Source of the DNA: a bacterium
GTDB lineage: Bacteria; Zhuqueibacterota; QNDG01; JABMRT01
Length of the DNA stretch: 40,841 nucleotides
Assembly: GCA_011046415.1 (NCBI GenBank)
Contig: DSAP01000165.1
Span: 1-40,841, forward strand
Direction of reading: 5' to 3'
Part shown: positions 1 to 8,340 of the stretch, one piece after another
Layout: each line of letters starts with the position of its first letter
How positions within the stretch are numbered: position 1 is the stretch's first letter
Notes under the pieces: generated by a model
Database searches by the model: none
What the model was told of the DNA's origin: nothing
Seen by the model: the letters and a program-made list of their open reading frames with translations, nothing else
Made by a program: the position numbers and the translations under genes

Positions 1-587
1 GGTTTCTGGGCCAGGATTTCGTCTGTGAAATCCAGGAGCGTATAGCTGGATATGGCGGCCATCGACACGTTGACCACCTCGATCCGCAGATCGGGAAAAG
101 TTTCCGCCAGCCGGCGGTCGAGGATACGGGAAAAGGTCAGATTGTTCCCGTAGGGGAATCCGGCCGTGGTCGAACCGCCCAAAACGAAGATCCGGTAGCT
201 GTTCCGCGGTTTCTCCCGGAGGAACAGGTCTTTGGTGGGTCGGGGAACCGTGTTCTGCATGAAGAAATACCGCCTGGCCACATCCCGGTTGATGAGATAA
301 TACTGAGACACCTCATCCGGAGCCGGAATGAACAGCCTCAGATCGCCTCCGTATCCGAAGAGACGCAAACCCAGTTCGAGCAGGACGAAGAAGAGGATGG
401 GGATCGCGACGAGGGCCGCCGTGAAAAGACGCCGCTTTCGGGGATCGAGCGCCGGCCTCAGACCGCCGAGGTATGCCTCGATCTGCCGGACATCCACTTT
501 GAGTTCCCTGGCGAGCTGCTCGGGGAGGAGTTTGTCCCGCTTCGACCGGATCATTTTCTTCTGCCTGTCCGTCAAGGGCTTCTGCAT
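1..587 (-). CDS. Membrane-anchored SGNH/GDSL-like hydrolase, N-terminal part (cut by window edge)
   Basis: This frame is open from an ATG at 587 to the left edge, giving 195 codons with no stop. An AGGAG ribosome site lies 7 bases upstream of the ATG. The first ~45 residues are basic and helical (MQKPLTDRQKKM...). One membrane segment follows at about residues 53-70 (ALVAIPILFFVLLELGLRLF), and then a periplasmic part begins. That part contains FVLGGSTTAGFPYG near residues 144-157, which resembles block I of SGNH/GDSL esterases, where the Ser after GG would be the nucleophile. SGNH proteins of this shape often modify envelope polysaccharide, but the remaining catalytic blocks lie outside the window, so substrate and activity are unknown. 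The gene is separated from the next one by a terminator, so it is probably its own transcript. The family call is moderately secure; any function is inference. Confidence 0.7.
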   Translation of the reverse strand, partial: MQKPLTDRQKKMIRSKRDKLLPEQLARELKVDVRQIEAYLGGLRPALDPRKRRLFTAALVAIPILFFVLLELGLRLFGYGGDLRLFIPAPDEVSQYYLINRDVARRYFFMQNTVPRPTKDLFLREKPRNSYRIFVLGGSTTAGFPYGNNLTFSRILDRRLAETFPDLRIEVVNVSMAAISSYTLLDFTDEILAQK

Positions 588-707
588 ACACGCTCCTGAT
601 AGGGATGAGACGTTCTGTCGGGTCCTGATATTTACCGGATTCCGATCGGTATGAAAGGAAAACCCGCGTGTTCAAATTACGAAATTCGGAAACGAGAATA
701 AAGGGAA

Positions 708-748
708 AGTTAAAACAAGACCCGCGGCCAAATAGATGACCGCGGGTC
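708..748 (-). terminator. Rho-independent terminator after the CBM9 gene
   Basis: A 9-bp perfect GC-rich stem (GACCCGCGG at 719-727 pairs with CCGCGGGTC at 740-748) closes a 12-base loop. Read on the minus strand it is followed by TTGTTTTAAC. It lies 25 bp past the stop codon of the gene ending at 773. Confidence 0.8.
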
Positions 749-772
749 CGGAATGATGGATGAAGACAGGGT

Positions 773-2392
773 TTACTTCAGCAGGGTCATCTTCTTGGTG
801 ATGACCTGATCGCCCGCCTCCAGCCTGTAGAAATAGTTGCCGCTGGCCAGGTCACTGGCGTTGAAGGTGACTTCATGCTGCCCGATGTTCTTGACCTCGT
901 TCACCAGCGTGGCGACTTCCTTGCCCAGCATGTCGTACACGGTCAGGCGCACGTTTTCGCGCTGCCGGACCACGTAGTGGATCGTGGTGACCGGGTTGAA
1001 CGGGTTGGGATAGTTCTGGCCCAGATCGAAGCCATCGACCCGGGTGACATTCGGCCTGCGCACGGAAGTCAGATAGGGGTTCAGGCCCGCGAAGACCGCG
1101 ACGCCGAATATCGAAGGATCGCGCCAGCTGTCGTTGGAATTGCTCCACCAGCGGCCCATGTGGGCCCGGCTGACACCGTCGTCGGTGTCGTTGGTCTGTA
1201 CCTCGAATCCGAAGAGTTCGCCCTCGAGCGGCTCGAAATTGAGCGATTCCCAGGGCACGGCGACTTCGAGGAAGAAGCCTTCGGCATGGACGAAGGCCGC
1301 GGCCGTGGACTTGTCGTAATCCCCGGTGACGCCGTCGCTGACCCAGCGGAACTGGGTGTCGTTCACATTATCGTAGACGCTACCCTTGCTGTTGTCGCCG
1401 TCCCAGTACAGCTCGACCGAATCCTTTTCATGGTCGGCGGACAGGGAAACGTCATTGATCTGGTCGGCCTGATCGACGAAGGCGTAGAAATAATCGTCGT
1501 CATAGGCGACGCGGAAGTGCATGTAGCAGTCATACCAGTAGCTGTCGAGCGACTCGAAATCCCAGCCGCCATCGGTCACCCAGGTGTTCTGCGGGTGCTG
1601 GGGGAAGAGCAGCCACTTGTCGTCGAGGTCGCCGTCGATGTCGAAGGGCGTATCCGTCTTGTAGACCGGCAGGATCTCGTCGACCTCGACCTGACTCAAC
1701 ATGGCGTTGCCGAAATACGAAGCGTTGTTCCAGCTCAGGTTGCTCGTATGCCACCAGCGGGCCAGATGATCCCGGTCTTCGTTGTCGCGGTCGTTGTGCT
1801 GGATCTCGAACCCGAATTCATGGTCGGCTGCGAGGGGCATGGGCAGGTCGGCCAGCGGGATCTTCAGCTCGAAATCGTATCCGTAGTCGGTGACGACCCA
1901 GGCGAATTCTTCCGTACCCGAACCCGGGTTTCCCGCGGCTTCGTCGAAGACCCAGCGCCACTGGACCGTCACATCGTCGTATCCGGATGTTTCTTTCTTG
2001 TTGTTCTCGCCGTCGAAGTAGATCTCGAAGCTGTCGTTCATCCATGAGTCCGTGGACGATGTGCTGATTTCGTCGTCGATCACCCGGGCGAAGAAATAGA
2101 AGAACTCGTCGTCCCACATCGCGCGGGCCTCGACCGTGTTGTCGAGGAAATCATCCGGATCATTGGCTTCCGGGGCATCCGGATCCTGGCTGGTGTAGGT
2201 GTCGCATTTGATGATCGGCGCGGTTAACCAGGCACCGTCCAGTTCGCCGTCGAGGACAGGCGGCGCCGCCGCGCGGGGAATCTGGAGGAAGCCGTCCTTG
2301 TCCACCCAACTGTCCGTTCCCACTGCGTGGGCCAGACCTGCGACCAACACGAAGCAGAGAGAGATAAAAAGAACTCTTGACCACACTTTCAT
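773..2392 (-). CDS. Secreted double-CBM9-like protein with C-terminal sorting domain
   Basis: This 539-residue exported protein has a signal peptide at residues 1-23 (cleavage likely after GLAHA). It contains two tandem CBM9-like beta-sandwich domains, roughly 36-220 and 245-440. Each starts with an 'xxDGxLDxxW' segment and carries the family's W/YDD-x-YFY strand (WDDEFFYFFARV; YDDDYFYAFVD). The last 80 residues, from 460, begin NYPNPFNPVTT and end GNYFYRLEAG...KKMTLLK, typical of FlgD-like/type A C-terminal sorting domains in the FCB group. No catalytic domain is present. The likely role is a cell-surface or secreted carbohydrate-binding protein or the sensor part of a polysaccharide system; this is inference. 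Ribosome site AGAGGAG precedes the ATG. The gene has its own promoter, operator and terminator, so it appears monocistronic and sugar-regulated. Confidence 0.85.
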   Translation of the reverse strand: MKVWSRVLFISLCFVLVAGLAHAVGTDSWVDKDGFLQIPRAAAPPVLDGELDGAWLTAPIIKCDTYTSQDPDAPEANDPDDFLDNTVEARAMWDDEFFYFFARVIDDEISTSSTDSWMNDSFEIYFDGENNKKETSGYDDVTVQWRWVFDEAAGNPGSGTEEFAWVVTDYGYDFELKIPLADLPMPLAADHEFGFEIQHNDRDNEDRDHLARWWHTSNLSWNNASYFGNAMLSQVEVDEILPVYKTDTPFDIDGDLDDKWLLFPQHPQNTWVTDGGWDFESLDSYWYDCYMHFRVAYDDDYFYAFVDQADQINDVSLSADHEKDSVELYWDGDNSKGSVYDNVNDTQFRWVSDGVTGDYDKSTAAAFVHAEGFFLEVAVPWESLNFEPLEGELFGFEVQTNDTDDGVSRAHMGRWWSNSNDSWRDPSIFGVAVFAGLNPYLTSVRRPNVTRVDGFDLGQNYPNPFNPVTTIHYVVRQRENVRLTVYDMLGKEVATLVNEVKNIGQHEVTFNASDLASGNYFYRLEAGDQVITKKMTLLK

Positions 2393-2633
2393 TGCATACT
2401 CCTCTCGTTTGTTGAAACCTGATACCTGCTTTCTCGTTCTCCTCCGGCCGTGGCTAAGACACAGGCATATCGACCGCCTGTTCTCATCGCGCCGGTCATT
2501 CTTTTCCCGCCTGCCTCACCCCCTTTCAAACCTCATACTTCCGGCCGTTCTCACAGTTCATGGAACGATACGCCGTGATGCGGTGCGGTATGCAAGTCAC
2601 TCTCATACACCATAAAACAATCATTCATGATCA

Positions 2634-2649
2634 TTGCAAACGATTGCAA
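2634..2649. promoter_or_regulatory. LacI-family-type operator
   Basis: TTGCAAACGATTGCAA has two perfect TTGCAA arms around a central CG, the hallmark arrangement of LacI/GalR-family operators. An overlapping third half-site (GCAACAATTGC, 2646-2656) adjoins it. The site lies about 35-50 bp downstream of the predicted start of transcription of the CBM9 gene, a position suited to roadblock repression. No LacI-family gene is in the window. Confidence 0.55.
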
Positions 2650-2690
2650 CAATTGCTTAAAAAAAAACGCGCTTGATGGATTCAGTTGTA

Positions 2691-2719
2691 ATAATAGTAT
2701 TTTTTTCCTTTTTTGTCAA
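2691..2719 (-). promoter_or_regulatory. Sigma70-type promoter of the CBM9 gene
   Basis: On the minus strand there is a perfect -35 (TTGACA, 2714-2719), a 17-base spacer and -10 TATTAT (2691-2696). Transcription would start near 2684, leaving a leader of about 290 bases before the ATG at 2392. The rest of the 2393-2838 gap holds the operator and no convincing gene. Confidence 0.75.
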
Positions 2720-2838
2720 GGAAATTTTAAGTGAAATATTAAAAAAGCCTGGAATTTCGAATATATGCGGGATAAATATCTCGATGGCTGTGAAAGCGGA
2801 CTTCAAATCATGACAAAAACAGGATTCTTTTGTCTCCG

Positions 2839-3225
2839 TCAGGCCGGCAGCCGGGCTGAAAGCCGGGAGATGATCTGATGGAGTTCATCGACATCGAACG
2901 GTTTGATCAAAAAGGGAATCCGGCATCGGTCGAAAAAATGGATGACTTGCTGATTGAGTGTATCGCCTGTCATAAAAATCAGCCGGGTCAGCATCTCGGG
3001 ATTCTGCCGGGCGATTTCCTGATAGAGAGATTCACCCGACATTTTGGGAAGCCTGAAATCGGACAGGATCACATCATATGTTTCCCTTTCGATCTTCTGC
3101 AGGGCGAGTACCCCGTCCGAAACCCAGTCGACTTCGAAGCCCAGCATCGAGCCGATTCGCTGGATCAGGTACCCGATCACTTCCTCATCATCGATCGCCA
3201 GGACTCTTGGTTTGTTCGGTTGCAT
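2839..3225 (-). CDS. Single-domain response regulator (CheY-like receiver)
   Basis: The 128 residues form one complete receiver domain and nothing else. The acidic pair is D12-D13, the predicted phospho-acceptor is D56 (LSDFRLP), the switch Thr is T86 (MTGD) and the conserved Lys is K108 (IKPF). There is no output domain, so it must pass the signal through protein contacts or a phosphorelay. It follows the two-receiver gene by 46 bp on the same strand and is most likely the last gene of the signalling cluster that begins at 7688. A purine-rich GGGAAAAG precedes the ATG. The class is secure; the partner protein is inferred from proximity only. Confidence 0.88.
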   Translation of the reverse strand: MQPNKPRVLAIDDEEVIGYLIQRIGSMLGFEVDWVSDGVLALQKIERETYDVILSDFRLPKMSGESLYQEIARQNPEMLTRLIFMTGDTLNQQVIHFFDRCRIPFLIKPFDVDELHQIISRLSARLPA

Positions 3226-3271
3226 CTTTTCCCATTGCGTTTATTCTGTGCGGAATCACCCGTTTGTCGTT

Positions 3272-4006
3272 TCATGTCTTCAAATTCTTGCGGATTGTCC
3301 CGGCCAGCCAGGCCTCTTCATGAAAAAACCGGTCCCGGTCGAGATAGGCCAGCGCACGCGCTCCCTCGGCCGCCGGAAAATCTCCCCGTCTGCTGCGATC
3401 GATCAGGACGAGCACCGGACGGCCCGGCGCGTGCTGCTCGATCACGTTGAGGATCCGCCAGCGGTCGCCGTCCAGAAACCGGTCTTCGATCAGGAATAAA
3501 TCCGGTTTGAATTTCAGAATCCGTTTTGAATACGTCTCATCCGGTTCGATTCCCCCGGCCTCATAACCCAGTTCGCGCAGATGATTGAGCACCTCCGGGT
3601 TCTCCGCGTCCGACTCGGCCACCAGGATCCGGACGGATGGCATCCCCGTCTTCTTTTCATGCTTCTCCGTTTCGCGTCTCAACAGATCGGCCAGATCCGC
3701 GACTTCGAACGGTTTGGTTAATTGAAGAAATCCGCGTTTATGCCGTCTGGACCCGAAACCATAGGCGGACATGAGCACGAGATCCGTTTGAGGATGCGCC
3801 TTATGGATCTTCTCGGAGAGGGTGTACCCGTCCATGGGGGACATACGGATATCGGACACGACGAAATCATAGGGACGGCGCTTGAGTATTTCAAGCGCTT
3901 CGGGACCGGACTGGGCCGTGTCTACCGTGAAGCCGTGTCTTTTCAGTCCGATCGAGAGGGTCATCAGCACATTCTTTTCATCATCCACAAGCAGCACACG
4001 CGACAT
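3272..4006 (-). CDS. Two-receiver response regulator with degenerate second domain
   Basis: This is a 244-residue cytosolic protein of two receiver-like domains. The first (1-118) is complete: D8-D9 pocket, D52 acceptor (VSDIRMSPMDG), S80 and K98 (TKPF). The second (about 126-240) begins VRILVAESD and keeps the fold pattern (KPDLFLIEDRFLDG, with D175 at the usual acceptor place). It lacks an obvious acidic pair and the late KP motif, so it is probably a pseudo-receiver used for docking or dimerisation. It has no DNA-binding output. It stands between an NtrC-type regulator (212 bp upstream) and a single receiver (46 bp downstream). Ribosome site GGAGAG precedes the ATG. A role as a relay or a connector in the kinase pathway is inference. 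Confidence 0.8.
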   Translation of the reverse strand: MSRVLLVDDEKNVLMTLSIGLKRHGFTVDTAQSGPEALEILKRRPYDFVVSDIRMSPMDGYTLSEKIHKAHPQTDLVLMSAYGFGSRRHKRGFLQLTKPFEVADLADLLRRETEKHEKKTGMPSVRILVAESDAENPEVLNHLRELGYEAGGIEPDETYSKRILKFKPDLFLIEDRFLDGDRWRILNVIEQHAPGRPVLVLIDRSRRGDFPAAEGARALAYLDRDRFFHEEAWLAGTIRKNLKT

Positions 4007-4043
4007 GAAAACTCTCCGGGGCCTTCATTGATTATAAATGAGC

Positions 4044-4059
4044 GTCAAATATTGTGCCA
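4044..4059 (-). promoter_or_regulatory. Possible sigma54-type promoter
   Basis: Minus-strand TGGCAC (4054-4059) and TTGAC (4044-4048) sit at the spacing of the -24/-12 elements recognised by sigma54 (TGGCAC-N5-TTGC). The -12 element has GA instead of the usual GC, which weakens the call. It lies 38 bp upstream of the ATG at 4006, and the neighbouring gene encodes a sigma54 activator. A TATAAT (4031-4036) in the same leader has no convincing -35. Confidence 0.35.
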
Positions 4060-4200
4060 GGAAACCGAATTCTGAAAAGCATCGAAACCTGCTCGAAAAA
4101 CAGGCGAACCGTGTATGAAATCCTGTTCCCCCGAAGCACATCGTCCGGATCCGGTCACAATTTGAAATCTCGATATATGCAGAGTGAAAAGTGGGCGGGC

Positions 4201-4219
4201 AACCGGCTTCCCGCCGGTT
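4201..4219 (-). terminator. Weak terminator-like hairpin after the NtrC-type gene
   Basis: AACCGGC (4201-4207) pairs with GCCGGTT (4213-4219) over a 5-base loop, directly after the stop codon. On the minus strand the following sequence is C-rich with only a short T run, so termination is probably partial. The rest of 4007-4200 holds only the promoter candidate. Confidence 0.35.
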
Positions 4220-5589
4220 CAGCTGCGCGACGCCTTGGGCTCGATGCCGTATGTTTTCAGTTTCCGCCAGAGGGTCGTGGTGGAAATCCCGAGAAGATCC
4301 GAAGCTTTCTTTTGATTCCAGTCATGCCGTTCGAGCGTCGTGAGGATATAATGTTTTTCCAACTCTTCCAGCGTCCTGCCGTCATAACCGAATCCGGCCT
4401 GCAGCGTCTCGGCCGCCTGCATTTTCCGCACGGACGGCGACAAATCCTCGGGCTCAAGTTCGTCGCCGCCTCCGAGAATCACGGCCCGTTCGATCACATT
4501 TTCGAGCTCGCGGACATTGCCCATCCAGTCATACGCGGTCAGAATCTGCATCGCCTCCGGAGAGACACCGGTGATCCGGGTGTTTCCCTTGGCCTGGTGC
4601 TGTCTGATAAAATGATTGACCAGAAGCGGAATATCATCCCTGCGTTCGCGCAGGGGCGGGAGATGGATGGGAATCACATTCAACCGGTAGTAGAGGTCTT
4701 CCCGGAACTGGTTTTCTTGGATCTGTTTATCGAGATCCTTGTTCGTGGCTGCGATGAGACGCACATCCACGTGGATCGGCTCGTTTTCTCCCACACGCCG
4801 GATTTCACCATCCTGAAGAAAACGGAGCAGTTTTACCTGGGTGGGGAATGTCATCTCACCGACTTCATCGAGAAACAGCGTACCGCCGTTGGCCTCCTGA
4901 AACAGGCCGCGTTTGTCCCGGAGTGCACCCGTAAACGCGCCCCGGGCATGGCCGAAGAGTTCGCTTTCCTGGAGATTATCGGGCAGGGCGCCGCAGTTGA
5001 TCGTGACAAAGGCCCGGTTCTTGCGCCGGCTGTTGACATGAAGCGCCTTCGCGATCAGTTCTTTACCGGTGCCGCTCTCGCCTGTTATTAAAACCGTCGA
5101 ATCGGTTTTGGCGACTTTGGACACCATCGCAAGCACCTTCATCATCTGATTGGAATTGCCGATGATGTTTTCGAAACGGTATTTTTCCCTCAGCTCATCC
5201 TGAAGCTGTTCGACCTCGGTGATGAGCGCCTTGCGTTCGAGGGCCTTCCCCACTAAAAGCAAAAATTCATCTTTTTCGAAGGGTTTCTGGATATAATCAT
5301 AGGCGCCCAGTTTCATGGCCTCGACACCGCTCTCGACGGTTCCGAATGCCGTCATGACCACCACCTCGGTCACCGGATTCGACTCCTTGATGTTTTTTAG
5401 CAGTTCGATGCCGTTCATGGGTTCCATTTTCAGATCGGTGATCACCAGATCATAAAATTGTTCCTTGAACAAATCCACCGCTTCCGTGCCGCTTCCGGCT
5501 TCACTGACCGTGTAACCGCTTTTGCCCAGGATAATGGCCAGCGTGGAACGTACCGCTTTCTCATCATCGACAAGAAGAATATCCGCCAT
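4219..5589 (-). CDS. NtrC-family sigma54-dependent response regulator
   Basis: This 456-residue transcriptional activator has three domains: receiver (1-115; D52 acceptor, K102), AAA+ ATPase (about 140-370) and a Fis-type helix-turn-helix (about 410-452, ASDLLGIST). The ATPase has Walker A GESGTGKE (near 170-177), the sigma54-contact loop GAFTGA (217-222) and Walker B GTLFLDEVGEM. On phosphorylation it would hydrolyse ATP to open sigma54 promoters. The frame is open to a TTG at 5595 that overlaps the kinase stop codon. The ATG at 5589 was chosen because the GAGG inside the end of the kinase gene is then 7 bases away. The kinase and regulator genes are therefore translationally coupled and almost certainly a cognate pair. 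Confidence 0.93.
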   Translation of the reverse strand: MADILLVDDEKAVRSTLAIILGKSGYTVSEAGSGTEAVDLFKEQFYDLVITDLKMEPMNGIELLKNIKESNPVTEVVVMTAFGTVESGVEAMKLGAYDYIQKPFEKDEFLLLVGKALERKALITEVEQLQDELREKYRFENIIGNSNQMMKVLAMVSKVAKTDSTVLITGESGTGKELIAKALHVNSRRKNRAFVTINCGALPDNLQESELFGHARGAFTGALRDKRGLFQEANGGTLFLDEVGEMTFPTQVKLLRFLQDGEIRRVGENEPIHVDVRLIAATNKDLDKQIQENQFREDLYYRLNVIPIHLPPLRERRDDIPLLVNHFIRQHQAKGNTRITGVSPEAMQILTAYDWMGNVRELENVIERAVILGGGDELEPEDLSPSVRKMQAAETLQAGFGYDGRTLEELEKHYILTTLERHDWNQKKASDLLGISTTTLWRKLKTYGIEPKASRS

Positions 5590-5591
5590 GT

Positions 5592-7688
5592 TCAATCCTC
5601 AACTTTCACCGGTACCCGGGGTTTGGGATCTATCTGCAGTTTGACAAGGAATGTGGCCCCCCCGCTTTCCTTACTGGTGGCGGATATATCCCCCTGATGC
5701 TCTTCGATGATGCGCCGGCAAATGGCCAGCCCCATCCCCGTTCCTTTCTCTTTGGTGGAAAAAAACGGTTGAAAAATCTTCGCAATATTTTTTTTCGGGA
5801 TCCCCGATCCATCATCGGAAATGACGACCTGAACATGTGTCTGTTTTCTGGATTTCTGCAGCCGGCTCTCGATTTGGACCCGTCCGCCCTCGGCCACGGC
5901 ATCGATCCCGTTCATCAGCAGATTGGTGATGACCTGATGAATCTGATGCCGGTCCAGCGAAACCTTCGGGAGATCCCTCTCATATTTTTCCACCCAGACG
6001 ATGTTCTTCCCATTCCATTCCTGACACCGCTTCACGGCTTCATGGAGAATGCGGTTTAAATCTTCCTTATGGAGAGAAGGTTTCTTTGGACGGGCGAACT
6101 GCAGAAAATCATCCACGATCGCGGCGAGATGATCGGTCTCTTCCCGCATGACCTCGAGGAGCTGATTTCCCTCGTCCGACAGGGCCGGTTCTTCCTTGAG
6201 CAGGCTGACCGAATTCTTGATCGAAACCAGGGGATTCCGGATTTCATGGGCGATACCGGCGGATAGCTCGCCGATGGAGGCCAGTTCTTCGCTCTTGTAG
6301 AGGAGTCGTTCGAGTTCCCTCTCGCGGGTCATGTCGATAACAGATATGAGGATATCGGATGATGAGGGAACGCGCGTCGTCGTGAGATGAACCTGGCGGA
6401 CCTTCCCTTCCCGGCAGACGAATTCCGTCTCGACACGCTGGGGCGGATGATGTATCTTCTCCAGCGTACGGGCCGTCTCGGTATTCCGGCCGTGAATGAA
6501 ATGATCCAGCCCCATGTTCGAGATCAGCTCCGGTTGCGAATACCCGCTCAGCATCTCGAAGGCACGATTGACCAGTTTGAACCGGAGCGAACCGTCGACA
6601 ATCGCCAGTCCGGATCCGGTCGATTCGAAAAGCATGCGATACCGCGCCTCGGAAGTCCTGATTTCCTCGTAAAAGCGGACATTCTCGATCACGGTCGCCA
6701 CCTGTTCGGCCACACTGGACAGCGCCCTCACGTCTTCGTCATGGACGGACTGTTCCAGGAAATTAAACACCCCGATGACACCGATGGCGTTCTCGCCATG
6801 GAGGATCGGAACGAAAGTGAACGTATGAACGGATTCATCCACCAGATCCGCATGGGCAGGGGGAGCACCCTTACTGTGGATGACCGCCGTCTGGGATCGG
6901 ACGGCCGCGACAGCCGGGTGCCCGGAGTCTTCTGCCATGGGGAGCACCAGATTCTTGTCTTCGGGCCGCATGCCGGGACCGAAACCGGCGATGCCGATCA
7001 GGTGCATCCGGTCGGGGTCGAGGAGACCGAGCCAGCACCGTTCGAATCCGAAAGACTGGACGATCACACGCGCGAAATCGTGAAGTATCTCCTCGAGTGC
7101 CCCCAGTTGCCGTGTAACCGTGATAGAACGGCTGATCGCGACATACCGGCGGGCACGGTTCGCGGCCTCTTCGTAAAGCCGCCCGTTCTGGACCGCCAGA
7201 CCGATCAGGCTGCCGATTTCGGCCATAATCTGGCGCTCTCTCTCGCTGAAGGATTTTGCGTTCTGATAGACGACTTCGAGGACGCCGAGAATACCTTTCC
7301 TGCCGGTTATCGGAACGCCCGCCAGCGAAACGATCCCGGCGTCGCGATACGTTTGGGCGCCTTCGAAAGCGCGCGTGGAAACGGTATCATAATAAACCGC
7401 ATGTCCCGTCTCTGCGATATCCCGGATGAATCCCTTTTCTGAAGAAATCCTTTCGGAAGGGAAAACCCCCTTGAAACCCGCCAGGCGAAATTGCGGGCCT
7501 TCGTAGAAGAAGAGTCCCGCGCCGTGGGCATCGAGGCCTGAAACCACCTGGTCCAATGCGGTGGTGACGATCTCTCCGACCCGCAGATTCTGCTGCAGTG
7601 CGAATGAGACCGTATTGAGCAATTCCAGATCCTGAAGCGTTCGGATTAACTCATCGGTTTTTTCGGTGTCACCGGCCTTTCGCCTCAT
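5592..7688 (-). CDS. Soluble GAF-GAF-PAS sensor histidine kinase
   Basis: This 698-residue kinase has no membrane segment. Domains in order: GAF (about 21-172), GAF (about 190-345), PAS (about 350-460), HisKA with the phosphorylated His at 481 (GIAHEIRNPL), and HATPase (about 575-690). The HATPase carries N box LLMNGIDAVAEGG, G1 DDGSGIP, F box FQPFFSTKEKG and G2 GTGMGLAI. Its organisation matches NtrB-like kinases that answer internal signals; ligands of the GAF and PAS domains cannot be read from the sequence. It overlaps the NtrC-type gene downstream. It follows the Yip1-family gene by 24 bp, so the three may be cotranscribed. Phosphotransfer to D52 of the NtrC-type protein is the expected reaction. 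Confidence 0.92.
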   Translation of the reverse strand: MRRKAGDTEKTDELIRTLQDLELLNTVSFALQQNLRVGEIVTTALDQVVSGLDAHGAGLFFYEGPQFRLAGFKGVFPSERISSEKGFIRDIAETGHAVYYDTVSTRAFEGAQTYRDAGIVSLAGVPITGRKGILGVLEVVYQNAKSFSERERQIMAEIGSLIGLAVQNGRLYEEAANRARRYVAISRSITVTRQLGALEEILHDFARVIVQSFGFERCWLGLLDPDRMHLIGIAGFGPGMRPEDKNLVLPMAEDSGHPAVAAVRSQTAVIHSKGAPPAHADLVDESVHTFTFVPILHGENAIGVIGVFNFLEQSVHDEDVRALSSVAEQVATVIENVRFYEEIRTSEARYRMLFESTGSGLAIVDGSLRFKLVNRAFEMLSGYSQPELISNMGLDHFIHGRNTETARTLEKIHHPPQRVETEFVCREGKVRQVHLTTTRVPSSSDILISVIDMTRERELERLLYKSEELASIGELSAGIAHEIRNPLVSIKNSVSLLKEEPALSDEGNQLLEVMREETDHLAAIVDDFLQFARPKKPSLHKEDLNRILHEAVKRCQEWNGKNIVWVEKYERDLPKVSLDRHQIHQVITNLLMNGIDAVAEGGRVQIESRLQKSRKQTHVQVVISDDGSGIPKKNIAKIFQPFFSTKEKGTGMGLAICRRIIEEHQGDISATSKESGGATFLVKLQIDPKPRVPVKVED

Positions 7689-7712
7689 CCATAATCCCCG
7701 ATTTACACGTTG

Positions 7713-8312
7713 TTAAATAACCAGAACCGGCATGAGAATGAGACTCGTGATCCAGCCGATGACCAGATAGATACAGATCACGGAGATCAGAATGGTAACC
7801 GTTAATGAAAATGATCTTTCTTTGGGCACATCCATCACGATGGGAAGTCCGAGATAAATCAGGTACAGGCTGTAAAAACCCGCAATGAAAATGACCGTGC
7901 CGAGCGGAGGGAACAGATTGAGTATCCCGGCGGCCAGATACGGCGTCGCGCTGAAAACGGCGAGTTTCAAGGCTTTGAGCTCATCGGTTTCCGCGCCGAA
8001 CCGGGGCGCCAGGAAACCGATGGCCTTGCCGATCAACCAGACGCCGCAGACGGTCAGGCCGTATCCGATCAGGGCGTAACTGAGCGATCGACCGAATGAA
8101 AGGCGGAATATCGGTTTGACTGAAATCCAGTAACCGACCAGCCACATGCCGAGAAAAGAGGCGGCAGCCGGTACGACCGCCAGCATGGCCAGATAATACA
8201 TCAAATCTTTCCGCGAATGCTCCTCATCCCGAATTGTTTCCCATGCCGCACGCGGGCGGAACACGAGCATCTTGACACGTTCCACCACCTGATTCAGAGT
8301 TTGCCGATTCAT
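7713..8312 (-). CDS. Yip1-family integral membrane protein
   Basis: This 199-residue protein has a short cytosolic N-terminus (RPRAAWETIRDEEHSRKDL) and then five probable membrane helices, at about 40-65, 75-97, 110-130, 133-158 and 168-195. The 'P..aWe.I..e' entry and helix pattern match bacterial Yip1-domain proteins (PF04893), whose function in bacteria is unknown. A strong ribosome site (GAGGAGG) lies upstream of the ATG. It sits 28 bp after the exported isomerase gene and 24 bp before the kinase gene, so it could tie the kinase to a membrane or envelope signal; that link is inference. Confidence 0.8.
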   Translation of the reverse strand: MNRQTLNQVVERVKMLVFRPRAAWETIRDEEHSRKDLMYYLAMLAVVPAAASFLGMWLVGYWISVKPIFRLSFGRSLSYALIGYGLTVCGVWLIGKAIGFLAPRFGAETDELKALKLAVFSATPYLAAGILNLFPPLGTVIFIAGFYSLYLIYLGLPIVMDVPKERSFSLTVTILISVICIYLVIGWITSLILMPVLVI

Positions 8313-8340
8313 GCCGTTTTCCTCCTCGGTTTTTTATGGT

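Noticed and set aside
313-675. A 120-codon minus-strand open frame near the left edge
   Set aside because: Its product is Arg/Ala/Pro-rich and without a domain; the frame starting at 587, with a ribosome site, a membrane helix and a GGSTT motif, is the real gene.
875-2047. A 390-codon plus-strand open frame opposite the CBM9 gene
   Set aside because: It has no ribosome site or domain and is rich in Val, Asp and His as expected for antisense of this gene.
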